The notes beneath the pieces are model-generated. The model made no database searches, had not been told where the DNA came from, and worked only from the letters and a program-made list of their open reading frames with translations. Position numbers and translations under genes: made by a program. This document shows positions 18,068 through 27,212 of a stretch of DNA of 64,000 nt, one piece after another. Positions within the stretch are counted from its first letter, which is position 1. Each line of letters begins with the position of its first letter. Source of the DNA: JABGPL01 sp964387885 (GTDB lineage Bacteria > Electryoneota > AABM5-125-24 > Hatepunaeales > Hatepunaeaceae); contig CAYLYZ010000005.1 of the NCBI GenBank assembly GCA_964387885.1, positions 23,682 to 87,681 of the forward strand, in the 5' to 3' direction.

Positions 18068-20302
18068 ATGAAAACTCTCAAATTCAGTTTAATTTTAATT
18101 TTTATTATTAATACTACAGCCTATGTGCAACCCCAGAACGATTGGGTCAGAACTTATGATCTGGGGAGGGAAGATGCAATAAAGGACATTTACCGAATGC
18201 AAAATGGTGATTTGGCAACTTGCGGAGTCACGAGGGATCATTGGAACCACAATAATCTGAGCAGTCAGATTTGGTTGATGCGACTTGAAGATAATGGTAA
18301 TATTATATGGTCAAATACTTATGGAGATGAAGATATTTGTGAATCATTCTGGTCTTTGATTGAAGCCGATAATGGTGATATTTTATCAGTTGGTTTTTCA
18401 TATTCAGATGATGATTATAGAACAGCAGCTATCAGAACGGATTCTGAAGGTGAGGAGATCTGGAGGCGAACATATAATGGGATAGAATTTAACGCTATTA
18501 TTGAATTAAAAAGTGGTGATTTTGTTATGTGTGGATATGATTCTGAAAATCGAAATCCTGATGGCTTATTAATTTGCATTGATGGAGATGGGGAAATACT
18601 CTGGAGAAGAATGTATGATTTTGGAGGATCTGAGTTCTTTTATTCAATGAGGGAAACGGATGGCGAAGTGGTGGTTACCGGAGATATTTCATTTGATGAT
18701 TGGTCATCCGTTTGCGTGCTAAAGGTTGATGCTGAACAAGGTGATATAATCTGGTCGAGAGTGCACAGACTGGAGTCACCTGCACTCGGTCTCTCTATGG
18801 TCTCAGTGCGAGACGGAGGTTTTGCTATTACCGGTTATTCTGCTATTGGCCGTGATTCCGACTTTTTACTTCTAACGGTTGACAATCAGGGTTTTGAGGA
18901 GTGGAATCGGTCCTATGATATCGAAGGTCAAAACACTCCGGACATGTCGTATTGCATCGCACGTTTGAGTGATCAGGGATATGCTCTTGCCGGGAGTAGC
19001 AATCAGTGGACAAATGCTATTGTGCTTAAAGTTGACGCTGGAGGAGATTTAGAATGGTCTCGCAATGCCAGCGATATTATGGAAGGTCAAACAACCACCC
19101 TTTTCTCATCTGTGGTAGATTGTATTGATCGTTCAGTTCTAAGCGCAGGCAGAATAAGAGTAGAGGATGGAGATTACGATGGATTACTTGTGAAATTTGT
19201 ACCGGAACGATCTGCCCCGTTAATTATTGAATATCATCCCGATGATACTCTATTGAATGTTCTTCAGGGCGATACAATACAGTTTGATGTTTATGCAATA
19301 GATGCCCAGCGTGACTCAATGGAGTTTATCTGGACAATGGGTGAGGACACCGTATCGGTTGATACTTTTGCAGTTGTAGTGTTTGATGAGTTGGGTGAAT
19401 TTTCTGTTAACTGCAATGTTTCCGATACCACCGGATTCACTGAAATAGAATGGGATGTAAATGTCCAGGAGTTTGTAATCAGGGAATTTGCTCCGGATAA
19501 TCTCGACTTCGCAATCCGGAGAGGAACATCAATCGGTTTCTCCCTTGATGTCGATGCCCTTGAAGATTTGGACCTTGAGTATCTTTGGACAATAGTTCAT
19601 AGAAACCAGCAACGGGAAGAAATCGGAGAAGATAATCGCGTTTCCGTTCAATTTGATCAAGCAGGTGAGCACCAGGTTCAGGCATTAATATCAGCTCCGG
19701 AAACTTCTGAGGAGATTAACTGGACTATCAATGTCCGCTCTGCAATCTGGTCATGGTGGCCATCTGATCTTGAAATATTGGCTTATGTTGACTCGACTTA
19801 TGAATTTGTTATTACGCCTTTCAATGAGAATTCGGATTCACTCGAATACTCCTGGCTGTTTAATGATGAACAATTAGAAAGCGATAGTTCTTTAACAATA
19901 ATCACATTTCCAGAGGTTGGTCAGAATGAAATAACATCCATTGTCCACGACGGCATTGAAGCTGATACAATTCGTTGGACAGTCAATGTGGAGGAGTGGT
20001 CATTCACAACGGATTTAACGGATTTAACGGATTTGCCGTCCTCTCCTGTGTTGTATTCGGCAAGCCCAAATCCGTTTAATGCTTCAATTAAGTTGTCGAT
20101 GTATTTGCCTCGGAAAAATCACGTTTTACTCTCTGTGTTTGATGTCAATGGGCGGGAGGTTTCGCGGTTAGTGGATGGAACTGTTCTGGCAGGGAATCAG
20201 TCGGTTATATGGAATGCAAGTGGTTTTCCGGCAGGGGTTTATGTTGTGCGGATGAAGGTTGGGGGAGTGTCAGAAATACGGAAGGTGGTTTTAGTTCGGT
20301 AA
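18068..20302 (+). CDS. Secreted propeller plus Ig-repeat protein with sorting domain, paralogue 2
   Basis: 744 residues, colinear with the proteins on either side: signal peptide (about 1-22), propeller (about 23-380) with the D-G-G ... nG-x-x-x-W unit, three Ig-like domains, TDL linker and a sorting domain with ASPNPFNAS. TAGGAG lies seven bases before the ATG. The last part is identical to paralogue 1 over about 218 bases, while the propeller halves differ heavily, which suggests recent gene conversion of the anchoring region on top of an older duplication. Surface exposure is inferred from the sorting domain; ligand unknown. Confidence 0.8.
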   Translation: MKTLKFSLILIFIINTTAYVQPQNDWVRTYDLGREDAIKDIYRMQNGDLATCGVTRDHWNHNNLSSQIWLMRLEDNGNIIWSNTYGDEDICESFWSLIEADNGDILSVGFSYSDDDYRTAAIRTDSEGEEIWRRTYNGIEFNAIIELKSGDFVMCGYDSENRNPDGLLICIDGDGEILWRRMYDFGGSEFFYSMRETDGEVVVTGDISFDDWSSVCVLKVDAEQGDIIWSRVHRLESPALGLSMVSVRDGGFAITGYSAIGRDSDFLLLTVDNQGFEEWNRSYDIEGQNTPDMSYCIARLSDQGYALAGSSNQWTNAIVLKVDAGGDLEWSRNASDIMEGQTTTLFSSVVDCIDRSVLSAGRIRVEDGDYDGLLVKFVPERSAPLIIEYHPDDTLLNVLQGDTIQFDVYAIDAQRDSMEFIWTMGEDTVSVDTFAVVVFDELGEFSVNCNVSDTTGFTEIEWDVNVQEFVIREFAPDNLDFAIRRGTSIGFSLDVDALEDLDLEYLWTIVHRNQQREEIGEDNRVSVQFDQAGEHQVQALISAPETSEEINWTINVRSAIWSWWPSDLEILAYVDSTYEFVITPFNENSDSLEYSWLFNDEQLESDSSLTIITFPEVGQNEITSIVHDGIEADTIRWTVNVEEWSFTTDLTDLTDLPSSPVLYSASPNPFNASIKLSMYLPRKNHVLLSVFDVNGREVSRLVDGTVLAGNQSVIWNASGFPAGVYVVRMKVGGVSEIRKVVLVR
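19934..20151 (+). repeat. Tract identical to 16700-16917 (copy B)
   Basis: Second copy of the identical tract, offset by 3234 bases. Mismatches resume immediately on either side (gaaatc versus gaaata on the left; gga versus ggg on the right). Confidence 0.9.
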
Positions 20303-20376
20303 GGAAAGACAACCTTTTGTTGAGTGTGGATTCCCAACGATAATCAATTAAATATCTTAGAACACAAAGGGGAAAA

Positions 20377-22623
20377 ATGAGACTATTTACTCTGTTGATT
20401 CTTAGCTCGTTTCTTGTTTCATCTGTCGCTTATACCCAACCCAATGTGGATTGGATTCATACTTATGATACAGGTCGAAAGGAAAGCTTTTGTGACATTT
20501 TTACCGTTCCGAATGATGGGTACATAATGTGTGGTAGAGCGTTTAATCAGGAACCCACGGATAACAGTGTAGATATGCTAATCGTAAGAATTGACGATGA
20601 TGGAAATCAACAATGGCATACCAACATAGGCTTCGAAAATTCAGTTGATGTATTATTTAGTGTAATCAACACTGACCTTGGATCATTTATGTGTGGTGGA
20701 AAAGCAGAACCATTTCCTGTAGAAGATAATGTCAGTCAAACTATTGCAGTTCATTTGGATGCTGACGGGGAGCAAATCTGGCTGAATCGTTTTGCTCAGG
20801 GTGAAATTCATGCCGTTATAGAATTGAAAAGTGGTGAATTTATTGGCGCAGGATGGTCAAATAGACGAGGATATCTTGTATGTTTTGATATTGATGGTAA
20901 TGTGATATGGGAAAACCTCTACGGAAATAGAAATTCTCAATATTTTTATACAATGAGAGAGACACAGGGAGGTATAGTTGTCGGTGGTAGGTCAAATAGA
21001 GCGGCATGGGTAGTGAAAGTAAGTTTCAATGGAGAACTGATTTGGTCCAGAGAACATCAATTGGAACAATTCAATTGGTTGATTAATATGACCTCATCGA
21101 GAGAGGGTGGGTTCGCTTTTTCAGGTCATTCCTTGTTAAGTGAAGGAAGAGGACTCCATTTATTATTGATGAAAGTTGATGATAACGGGGATTTAGAATG
21201 GCACAGAATACATCAATTCGACCAGGACCATGTATATGAAACTGGTCCTGGATTAACTCAGATGAATGAAAATGGCTTTACTATAGTTGGACGATACGCT
21301 GGGGGAAATTGGAATCAACCATCTCACCCTTATGCCGTACGGGTGAATTCTCAGGGAGCAGAACGTTGGAGAGTGATTTATGATATGGAGGATTTCGAGT
21401 CGCTAAATAATATTAATGGTGAGTTTTGGCATGTTACGGCAGCAAATGATGGTTCACTCATTGCTGCTGGACAAGTGCATCATCTGGATGAATCTGAAAA
21501 TGGATTGGTGATGAAACTTGAACCGGACATTTTAGAACCAATGTTTCTCCATTGGGAACCGGAAGATACCTTGCTCGAAGTACTTGAGGGTGACACTATC
21601 AACTTCCTTGTGCGTGCAGTTGATCAACAGGGTGATGAAATGAGTTATTTGTGGATCATGGGTGAGGATACTCTTTCGACTGACTCAACCACCACCGTAA
21701 TATTCGATGAAATGGGCGAGTTTGAGGTACAATGTCAGGTTTCAGATGGTGAGTTCACATCTGCAATTACTTGGTATATTACAGTCGATGATTTTGTCAT
21801 CCGAGATTATTCTCCGGATGAAACCGAACTGGCTGTCAGACGTGGTTTAGAGTTAGAGTTCAGTCTCGTAGCTGAAGCTCTTGCTGAACCAGAAATAACT
21901 TACGAATGGCTGTTATTCGACAGAAACAACCAGCGTCAGGAACTCGGAAATGAGCAGGGAATAACCACACATTTTGAAATGACCGGTGTTCACCGGCTGG
22001 AGGGATGGGCTTTGCACGGAGAAGATGCGAAGTCAGTTGTATGGACAATTGAAGCGCATTCCATCGTCTGGTGGTGGTGGCCTCATGAATTTGAACTGTC
22101 TGTCCGGCAGGACACAACGATGGTTTTCGAGGTTTTTCCTTTCAATGAAGAATCCGATTCTCTTGAATATGCATGGTATCTCAACAACGAAGCTTTAGAC
22201 TGTGACACTTCTCTTATTGAAATCTCCTTCCCAGAGATTGGTACCTGCGAGATCACAGCCCATGCCCAGGAAGGAATCGAAGCTGACACCATAAGATGGA
22301 CTGTGGAGGTTATTGAACGGTCATTCACAACGGATGAAACAGATTTAACGGATTTACCGACTTCACCGGTGCTATATCCGGCAACTCCTAATCCGTTTAA
22401 TTCTTCGGTTAAGTTGTCGATGTGTTTGCCTCATGCGGATCGTGTTTTGCTCGCGGTGTTCGATGTTAATGGACGAGAGGTTTCGCGATTGGTGGATTGG
22501 AATGTCGGGGCGGGAAATCAATCGTTTGTATGGAATGCAAGTGGTTTTCCGGCAGGTGTTTATGTGGTGAGGATGGATGTTGGGGATGTGTCGGAAATTC
22601 GGAAGGTTGTTTTAGTTCGATAA
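20377..22623 (+). CDS. Secreted propeller plus Ig-repeat protein with sorting domain, paralogue 3
   Basis: 748 residues with the same order of domains: signal peptide (about 1-20), W-rich propeller (about 21-385), three Ig-like domains (the third opening IVWWWWPHEFELS), a shortened linker TTDETDLTDLPTS and a sorting domain ATPNPFNSS ... GVYVVRM. GGGG lies five bases before the ATG. Its 3' end is similar to paralogues 1 and 2 but not identical, so it has escaped the conversion seen between those two. It is the last gene of the block and is followed by a cluster of palindromes. Confidence 0.8.
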   Translation: MRLFTLLILSSFLVSSVAYTQPNVDWIHTYDTGRKESFCDIFTVPNDGYIMCGRAFNQEPTDNSVDMLIVRIDDDGNQQWHTNIGFENSVDVLFSVINTDLGSFMCGGKAEPFPVEDNVSQTIAVHLDADGEQIWLNRFAQGEIHAVIELKSGEFIGAGWSNRRGYLVCFDIDGNVIWENLYGNRNSQYFYTMRETQGGIVVGGRSNRAAWVVKVSFNGELIWSREHQLEQFNWLINMTSSREGGFAFSGHSLLSEGRGLHLLLMKVDDNGDLEWHRIHQFDQDHVYETGPGLTQMNENGFTIVGRYAGGNWNQPSHPYAVRVNSQGAERWRVIYDMEDFESLNNINGEFWHVTAANDGSLIAAGQVHHLDESENGLVMKLEPDILEPMFLHWEPEDTLLEVLEGDTINFLVRAVDQQGDEMSYLWIMGEDTLSTDSTTTVIFDEMGEFEVQCQVSDGEFTSAITWYITVDDFVIRDYSPDETELAVRRGLELEFSLVAEALAEPEITYEWLLFDRNNQRQELGNEQGITTHFEMTGVHRLEGWALHGEDAKSVVWTIEAHSIVWWWWPHEFELSVRQDTTMVFEVFPFNEESDSLEYAWYLNNEALDCDTSLIEISFPEIGTCEITAHAQEGIEADTIRWTVEVIERSFTTDETDLTDLPTSPVLYPATPNPFNSSVKLSMCLPHADRVLLAVFDVNGREVSRLVDWNVGAGNQSFVWNASGFPAGVYVVRMDVGDVSEIRKVVLVR

Positions 22624-22647
22624 GAAACATAATCCCCAACATCGTAC

Positions 22648-22667
22648 GGGCACGGCGCGCCGTGCCC
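22648..22667. repeat. Perfect 20-base GC-rich palindrome
   Basis: GGGCACGGCGCGCCGTGCCC lies 24 bases after the stop of paralogue 3. Other short palindromes follow (GTGCCGGCAC at 22741-22750; CCCTGT/ACAGGG near 22710-22730). It could help end plus-strand transcription, although no T-run follows, or be a remnant of a dispersed repeat. Confidence 0.6.
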
Positions 22668-22779
22668 TTCTGGTTCAGGCGATTCAATATGATTCTTACA
22701 CGGAAAACCCTGTAACAATCAAACAGGGGTACTACACGCTGTGCCGGCACAATTACAGTAAAATGGAGAAAACTGATAT

Positions 22780-22811
22780 AAAAAAATCCCCGGGCAATGA
22801 ATAGCCCGGGG
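22780..22811 (-). terminator. Intrinsic terminator of the lepB transcript
   Basis: On the minus strand, CCCCGGGC, an 8-base loop and GCCCGGGG form a perfect stem followed by ATTTTTTT. It lies 61 bases after the lepB stop, between convergent gene blocks. Confidence 0.85.
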
Positions 22812-22828
22812 CACACACCTTCCTGTTC

Positions 22829-22848
22829 CTCAAGCAGGGACGCTTGAG
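22829..22848. repeat. Small hairpin before the lepB stop
   Basis: CTCAAG (22829-22834) pairs with CTTGAG (22843-22848), between the lepB stop and its terminator. Role unknown. Confidence 0.3.
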
Positions 22849-22872
22849 CTACTTGAATAGATTTCCGAGGAG

Positions 22873-23697
22873 CTACCTTATTAAATTCCCGATCCTGTCC
22901 CAGCGGATTTTCTTGTGGAGTTTGTTGAAAGGCATGTATTTATCATGTGAGAAGTAGATAACTAATGCCTTTCCTATTACTTTTTCACGCGGCAGGAAAC
23001 CCCAGTAGCGGCTGTCCTGAGAATTGTCCCGGTTATCCCCCATTACAAACAGGTGCCCTTCAGGTACGGTAACAGGACCATAGTTATCCTTGTTTCGTCG
23101 TGTCAGATTTGTAGGATATATCTGCGGATCTACACTGGCGGCAGGCATTGTAAGTGAGCTGATAAACTTTGAATGAGGTGGATTCTCAAAAAGCACTCCA
23201 TCAATGTAAACCTGCTTATCGCGAATCTCAACCGTTTGCCCTTCTACAGCAATTAGACGTTTTATATACGACAAATTCGGATCCCGAGGATACCGGAACA
23301 CGATTATATCACCGGGTTCAGGTTCTTTAAAAGAAGGCAAACGGAAAAACGGAACGAAAAATCCAACTCTTGTAAAGGGGATTCCGATCCAATCAGGTGA
23401 CCGAACTCCGTAAACAAATTTGTTAACAAGGAGAAAATCCCCAACCAACATTGTGTCTTCCATGCTGCTTGTAGGAATCCTGAAGGCTTCGACCACTCCC
23501 AGTCGGATGAAGAATACAACTACGATAATTGAAACAACAAGCTCCCCCCATTCGCGAACCGGATTCTGCTTCAGCATTTTCCGATGTTCGGTACGCCAAT
23601 CTACATATTTTTTCCAGAGTGATCTATTGTCGCTCTCTTCAGGTGTGACTTCTCTGCCTTTTCCTGCCGGATGAACCGGTTTCTCCTCGTATCCCAC
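22873..23697 (-). CDS. lepB: Signal peptidase I
   Basis: 274 residues. A cytoplasmic N-terminus, one membrane anchor (about 52-72) and a periplasmic catalytic domain are visible. The nucleophile Ser78 sits in IPTSSM and the general base Lys146 in SYIKRLIAVEGQTVEI. The conserved GDNRDNSQDSR follows at 220-230, and the C-terminus is basic. The enzyme removes signal peptides from secreted pre-proteins at the outer face of the inner membrane, and it would serve the many exported proteins encoded here. It is the last gene of a minus-strand run of LPP20-type genes, 109 bases after the previous one, and is followed by a strong terminator. The start at 23697 is not certain. Confidence 0.95.
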   Translation of the reverse strand: MGYEEKPVHPAGKGREVTPEESDNRSLWKKYVDWRTEHRKMLKQNPVREWGELVVSIIVVVFFIRLGVVEAFRIPTSSMEDTMLVGDFLLVNKFVYGVRSPDWIGIPFTRVGFFVPFFRLPSFKEPEPGDIIVFRYPRDPNLSYIKRLIAVEGQTVEIRDKQVYIDGVLFENPPHSKFISSLTMPAASVDPQIYPTNLTRRNKDNYGPVTVPEGHLFVMGDNRDNSQDSRYWGFLPREKVIGKALVIYFSHDKYMPFNKLHKKIRWDRIGNLIR

Positions 23698-23806
23698 TTT
23701 TTATCCTGTCAAATATTAAGTTGAAATAACACTGTGTATATATTACGATTAAATCTCGTGAAAGTTCCGATGATTTCAGGAGCGCGTTAGATTTGCATGA
23801 TTACCT

Positions 23807-24568
23807 TCACGGCTCCCTGATCGCCTCGACAAACACCCAGACCTGTTTGTTTTCCTTATCGAGGGCACGACCAACTGTCCTGAAATTTGCAATTCTGACA
23901 TCTGTTTTATTGACTGTAACATCCACCATTTGAGCATCCATTTTCTGCCGGTAATGGTTGACTTCGCTGTGAATTGAATATGCTGCTTCTACCCGCGCAG
24001 CACGCTCAGCTTCCAACCAACTAAGATTTTGATAATATGAAGTCCTGCATGTTCCGGAGCCACAAGCGATAAAGTCACTGTCCTCAATACATTTTCTCGC
24101 TTCCTGAACTGTAGGTGAATGTGCAAGCTCTTTGTCTAAATTCACAGGATCTGTCGCAACTAAAACTGCAACAAATTTACCGCGATGGACAGAATCTAAG
24201 TGAGTAACACTATTAGCAAAGCTCTCCAATCCGGATTCGTCAATCCTGAAATCAGCGATTTCTCCCAATGAGAAGGTTCCCGTTGATCCGGAACCTTGGG
24301 CTCGTTCACCCTTGACTCTGCATCCGTGATCTATATACAAGCGTCTGATAGCATCACTGAACGCTTCCTCATAACTGGATTCCATGTTACGAACATAACT
24401 CTGAGCAAATCCAACGGCAAATCTTATCCCATCAACCTCCGGTGTTTCCCAGAACCAGCGAGGCATTAATTGGTCTTCTCCCCCAAATGCAATACTAACA
24501 GAAACCAGAGTTACTGAGAGAATCAAAATTATTCTATAAACCGGATGCAAATTTTGACGGAAATTCAA
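23807..24568 (-). CDS. Exported LPP20-like protein
   Basis: 253 residues. A membrane-type signal (about 12-30) leads to PRWFWETPEVDGIRFAVGFAQ, the 'P-x-W ... x-x-G-x-G/A' opening of LPP20-related proteins, followed by the helical AFSDAIRRL segment. The middle has two short Cys-containing loops (ARKCIED, GTCRTSYY). The TTG start is supported by AGGA about seven bases upstream. No lipobox is visible, so it may be periplasmic. It is third of three LPP20-type proteins in this cluster. Such proteins are outer-membrane-associated; Helicobacter Lpp20 and Vibrio FlgP are relatives. The role here is unknown. Confidence 0.6.
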   Translation of the reverse strand: MNFRQNLHPVYRIILILSVTLVSVSIAFGGEDQLMPRWFWETPEVDGIRFAVGFAQSYVRNMESSYEEAFSDAIRRLYIDHGCRVKGERAQGSGSTGTFSLGEIADFRIDESGLESFANSVTHLDSVHRGKFVAVLVATDPVNLDKELAHSPTVQEARKCIEDSDFIACGSGTCRTSYYQNLSWLEAERAARVEAAYSIHSEVNHYRQKMDAQMVDVTVNKTDVRIANFRTVGRALDKENKQVWVFVEAIREP

Positions 24569-24691
24569 GTCTAATCCTTTAGAACAGCTTCAGTAAATAA
24601 ATAGAAGGGGAAGTACATGTTGTATTTCCCCTTCTTAAATCATTCGTAACCAGAATGGGACGGATAGTTATTTAATCGCTCCCTGATTATC

Positions 24692-24763
24692 GGGGAGGAC
24701 GAGTATACCTACTCGTCTTTCTTAAATCCTATTCCTTTGCGGATAGTATATCCGCACTCCCCC
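24692..24763. repeat. Dispersed two-hairpin element, copy 2
   Basis: GGGGAG (24692-24697) and CTCCCC (from 24757) bracket GACGAGTA-TACC-TACTCGTC (24698-24717) and GCGGATA-GTA-TATCCGC (24739-24755). Compared with copy 1 the arm bases differ but remain paired, so the structure, not the sequence, is conserved. Copy 2 fills the gap between two LPP20-type genes. Confidence 0.75.
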
Positions 24764-24822
24764 GTTTACTTCACTTCTACACTGGTCACACGCAGAAAAA
24801 TTCAAACGAGACAACTATTGGT

Positions 24823-25401
24823 TTAGTTGTTCTGTTTGAATTCCTCGAATTTTTCTACTTCTTTTTCCATTTCCTCAAATGCCTGACTGGCACGGAATCG
24901 CGTATAGAGCTCTTCCTTTTTCTTGAGGTTGTTCATCAACGCCTGGGCACTTTCACCAATTGGGTATTTAAAGAGGACGTAAACATGCATGATCCGTCCG
25001 TCCTGGCGCACATCGATTTCCACTTGTTTTACCCCGCGGAGAGTAGTGGCGACAACTTCTTTTGTCGCAGATGTGAATTGATCGAGCATTTGCGATGCAT
25101 CATCATCACCCATTATCTCTTCCTGGAATCGCTTTGTAAGATTGTTAAGTCTCAGTTCCTGTTGCTTGGCAATTGCCGTCCGCGCTGCAGTATTTGCTTT
25201 CTCTTTCGCCATACCGAGGTCGGAAGACTTGCCTTCACCGGTTCCCCAGAGGTGATCCGGATCTTCAGGTGGCATCAGATACCAATCCGGGAGATTGAGG
25301 GAATTCGCATCTTCTTTAACTGGCGGAGCAGATCCACCACATCCCCAGAAGGTCATGCTGACAAACAACATCACTACAGCTAAGCAAATTAATCTTTTCA
25401 T
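24823..25401 (-). CDS. LPP20-family lipoprotein
   Basis: 192 residues. A lipoprotein signal ends at FWGCGG. LNLPDWYLMPPEDPDHLWGTGEG is the typical LPP20 opening and is followed by long helices with the phrase EKANTAARTAIAKQQELRLNNL and a beta strand HVYVLFKYPI. The C-terminal 35 residues are a charged coiled coil. AGAGGAG lies six bases upstream of the ATG. LPP20 proteins are outer-membrane lipoproteins; some act in flagellar basal structures or surface assembly. No flagellar gene is present here. A gap of 287 bases to the upstream gene suggests its own promoter. Confidence 0.8.
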   Translation of the reverse strand: MKRLICLAVVMLFVSMTFWGCGGSAPPVKEDANSLNLPDWYLMPPEDPDHLWGTGEGKSSDLGMAKEKANTAARTAIAKQQELRLNNLTKRFQEEIMGDDDASQMLDQFTSATKEVVATTLRGVKQVEIDVRQDGRIMHVYVLFKYPIGESAQALMNNLKKKEELYTRFRASQAFEEMEKEVEKFEEFKQNN

Positions 25402-25688
25402 TTTAACTCCTCTTACTTTGATTATTGTAAGAATTTAAACTTCTGCGTAATCGTCGCATTCTGAGAGATTCTCATTCAGATCAGATCACATTTTATTTCA
25501 ATCCTGGAACATACTCAAGGACGTTTCAAATCTTCTAACAGAACATGATGGCTAACTGTATTAATAATATAGGTAATTATCGCAGATAAACAATCTTAAG
25601 CGACCTGCAGTTATCATTAATTCCGGCTCTAAATTGTACTCGAAACCAGCCAAAATACCCCGGATTCAGCATGGAATTGAACCAAACT

Positions 25689-27209
25689 CTACATGGTATT
25701 CTGCTTTTGCCTGTGTGTTTCCCTTATTTTTTTTATCAGTTCACGGGCTGAAGAGACCTTCTCTCCGGCTGTAACCTTTGATAAATGCCTCATGGCTTCA
25801 CTGTAGTTGCCTTGATCGAAACAAGTCTTGCCTTTTTCATATTCTTCTCTGGATACCTTTGAATTCACTTTATTAAGCTTTTCTCCTGCACCAGCTAATA
25901 ATTTCGCCATTTGTTTCCTGGCAATTTTCAGCTTCTTATAAGATTTGTCAATCGCTTTCTTTGCTGATTTCTTGTCAAGTCCATTAGCAGTAATGGAAAG
26001 ACTGCCAACTAATTCATCCGATGTTTTCACCTTCATGAACAGGTCAAGTTCTGTCTTAACCTGATACATTTTTCCGTCAAATCCATCAACTTCATTTGCT
26101 TCAACAGGTACCATTGTCCCCGTTAGCAAATACGGAGCATCTTCACTTATATAGTGTCCGAGTTTGGTAACAGATTTGGAAACGGTACTCTCAGCTTTTT
26201 CAATTCGATCCCCATTTTCATCGAGTATCTCAACTGTAAATGAGACCGGATTCGTTTCAGATATGTCATATCTGAAAACCGCTTCCAGATCACTCAAATC
26301 TTTTTTAAAAACTGGCGGAATTTTAAGTGGATCAATGGATATTGAAGCCTTGCCTTTTTCATCTCCGATGGCTTCAATCCAGAATTCTACCTTCCCATTA
26401 ACATCGGTATATAGCCGCTCACTTGTTTTTCGCTCTTCATCTTTTATCCTCAGTCGGACATTTGGCATTTCGATTTCGTCGTCACCGTAATTCACTCCGA
26501 CGACCAATGGTTCAGTGAGCAAATATCCGTTCTTCCCGATTTGTTTATCTCCCGAAACCTTTTCAAGTTTGATCCTCCCGAGCACCTTTCTGACTTCGGA
26601 AAGAATAGCAGGACCGGCCATTGCTTCAACACCGTAAGGTATTCTCGAAAATGCATTATACAGGGAAGCTCTCGCAATAAGATCAGCAACAAGCTCATCG
26701 GTACCCATTAACATTTCCAATGCTTCAAAGACTTTGCCCTCACCAAGCATATCTTTGCTGTCATCTCGAATTTTTTGAATTACAGACCGTTTCTGGTCAA
26801 GTTCACCTTTTAAATCACGAAGAAAGTCGGCTTTTGAAAGAGCTAGCATAAGATAATAATCTTCACCATCTCGTTCCTTTTCTATTACCTGCGCACCGCG
26901 GATAGTTACACTCGTGAAAGATTTAGTTGCAGATTTAAAGGTCTCAACGATGTGCTCCCTGTCATCGACAATGTAGGACTCGAGAAAGGTCTGCGATTCA
27001 GCTTCGATTTTAATTTCAATCTGGCCAGCGAGATCCGCTCCGGCTTTCTCCTGTGCAATATCATATGTTGAACCTGAACCAACACCAATGATGTGGGTTT
27101 CAGGATCAACCTGATTATATTCATAAGAAATGAACCATTTTGGCGGACCAGCTACAACGCATCCGACTAAAAGAAAAAAGATGACAGCTGTCAAGTTTCT
27201 GTATATCAT
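25689..27209 (-). CDS. Exported LPP20-domain protein with Ig-like centre and TPR-like tail
   Basis: 506 residues. Signal peptide (about 1-20); the residue after GPP may be preceded by a Cys (LLVGCVV), so lipidation is possible. The LPP20 domain spans about 21-130 (PPKWFISYEYNQV ... GVGSGSTYDIAQEKAGADLAGQIEIKI). A helical region is followed by an Ig-like domain (about 215-300) and a final TPR-like helix pair (EEYEKGKTCFDQGNYSEAMRHLSKV). The ATG has GGAG seven bases upstream and lies three bases after the stop of the upstream gene, so the two are translationally linked. It appears to be the larger partner in an LPP20 cluster; exact role unknown. Confidence 0.65.
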   Translation of the reverse strand: MIYRNLTAVIFFLLVGCVVAGPPKWFISYEYNQVDPETHIIGVGSGSTYDIAQEKAGADLAGQIEIKIEAESQTFLESYIVDDREHIVETFKSATKSFTSVTIRGAQVIEKERDGEDYYLMLALSKADFLRDLKGELDQKRSVIQKIRDDSKDMLGEGKVFEALEMLMGTDELVADLIARASLYNAFSRIPYGVEAMAGPAILSEVRKVLGRIKLEKVSGDKQIGKNGYLLTEPLVVGVNYGDDEIEMPNVRLRIKDEERKTSERLYTDVNGKVEFWIEAIGDEKGKASISIDPLKIPPVFKKDLSDLEAVFRYDISETNPVSFTVEILDENGDRIEKAESTVSKSVTKLGHYISEDAPYLLTGTMVPVEANEVDGFDGKMYQVKTELDLFMKVKTSDELVGSLSITANGLDKKSAKKAIDKSYKKLKIARKQMAKLLAGAGEKLNKVNSKVSREEYEKGKTCFDQGNYSEAMRHLSKVTAGEKVSSARELIKKIRETHRQKQNTM

Positions 27210-27212
27210 GAA

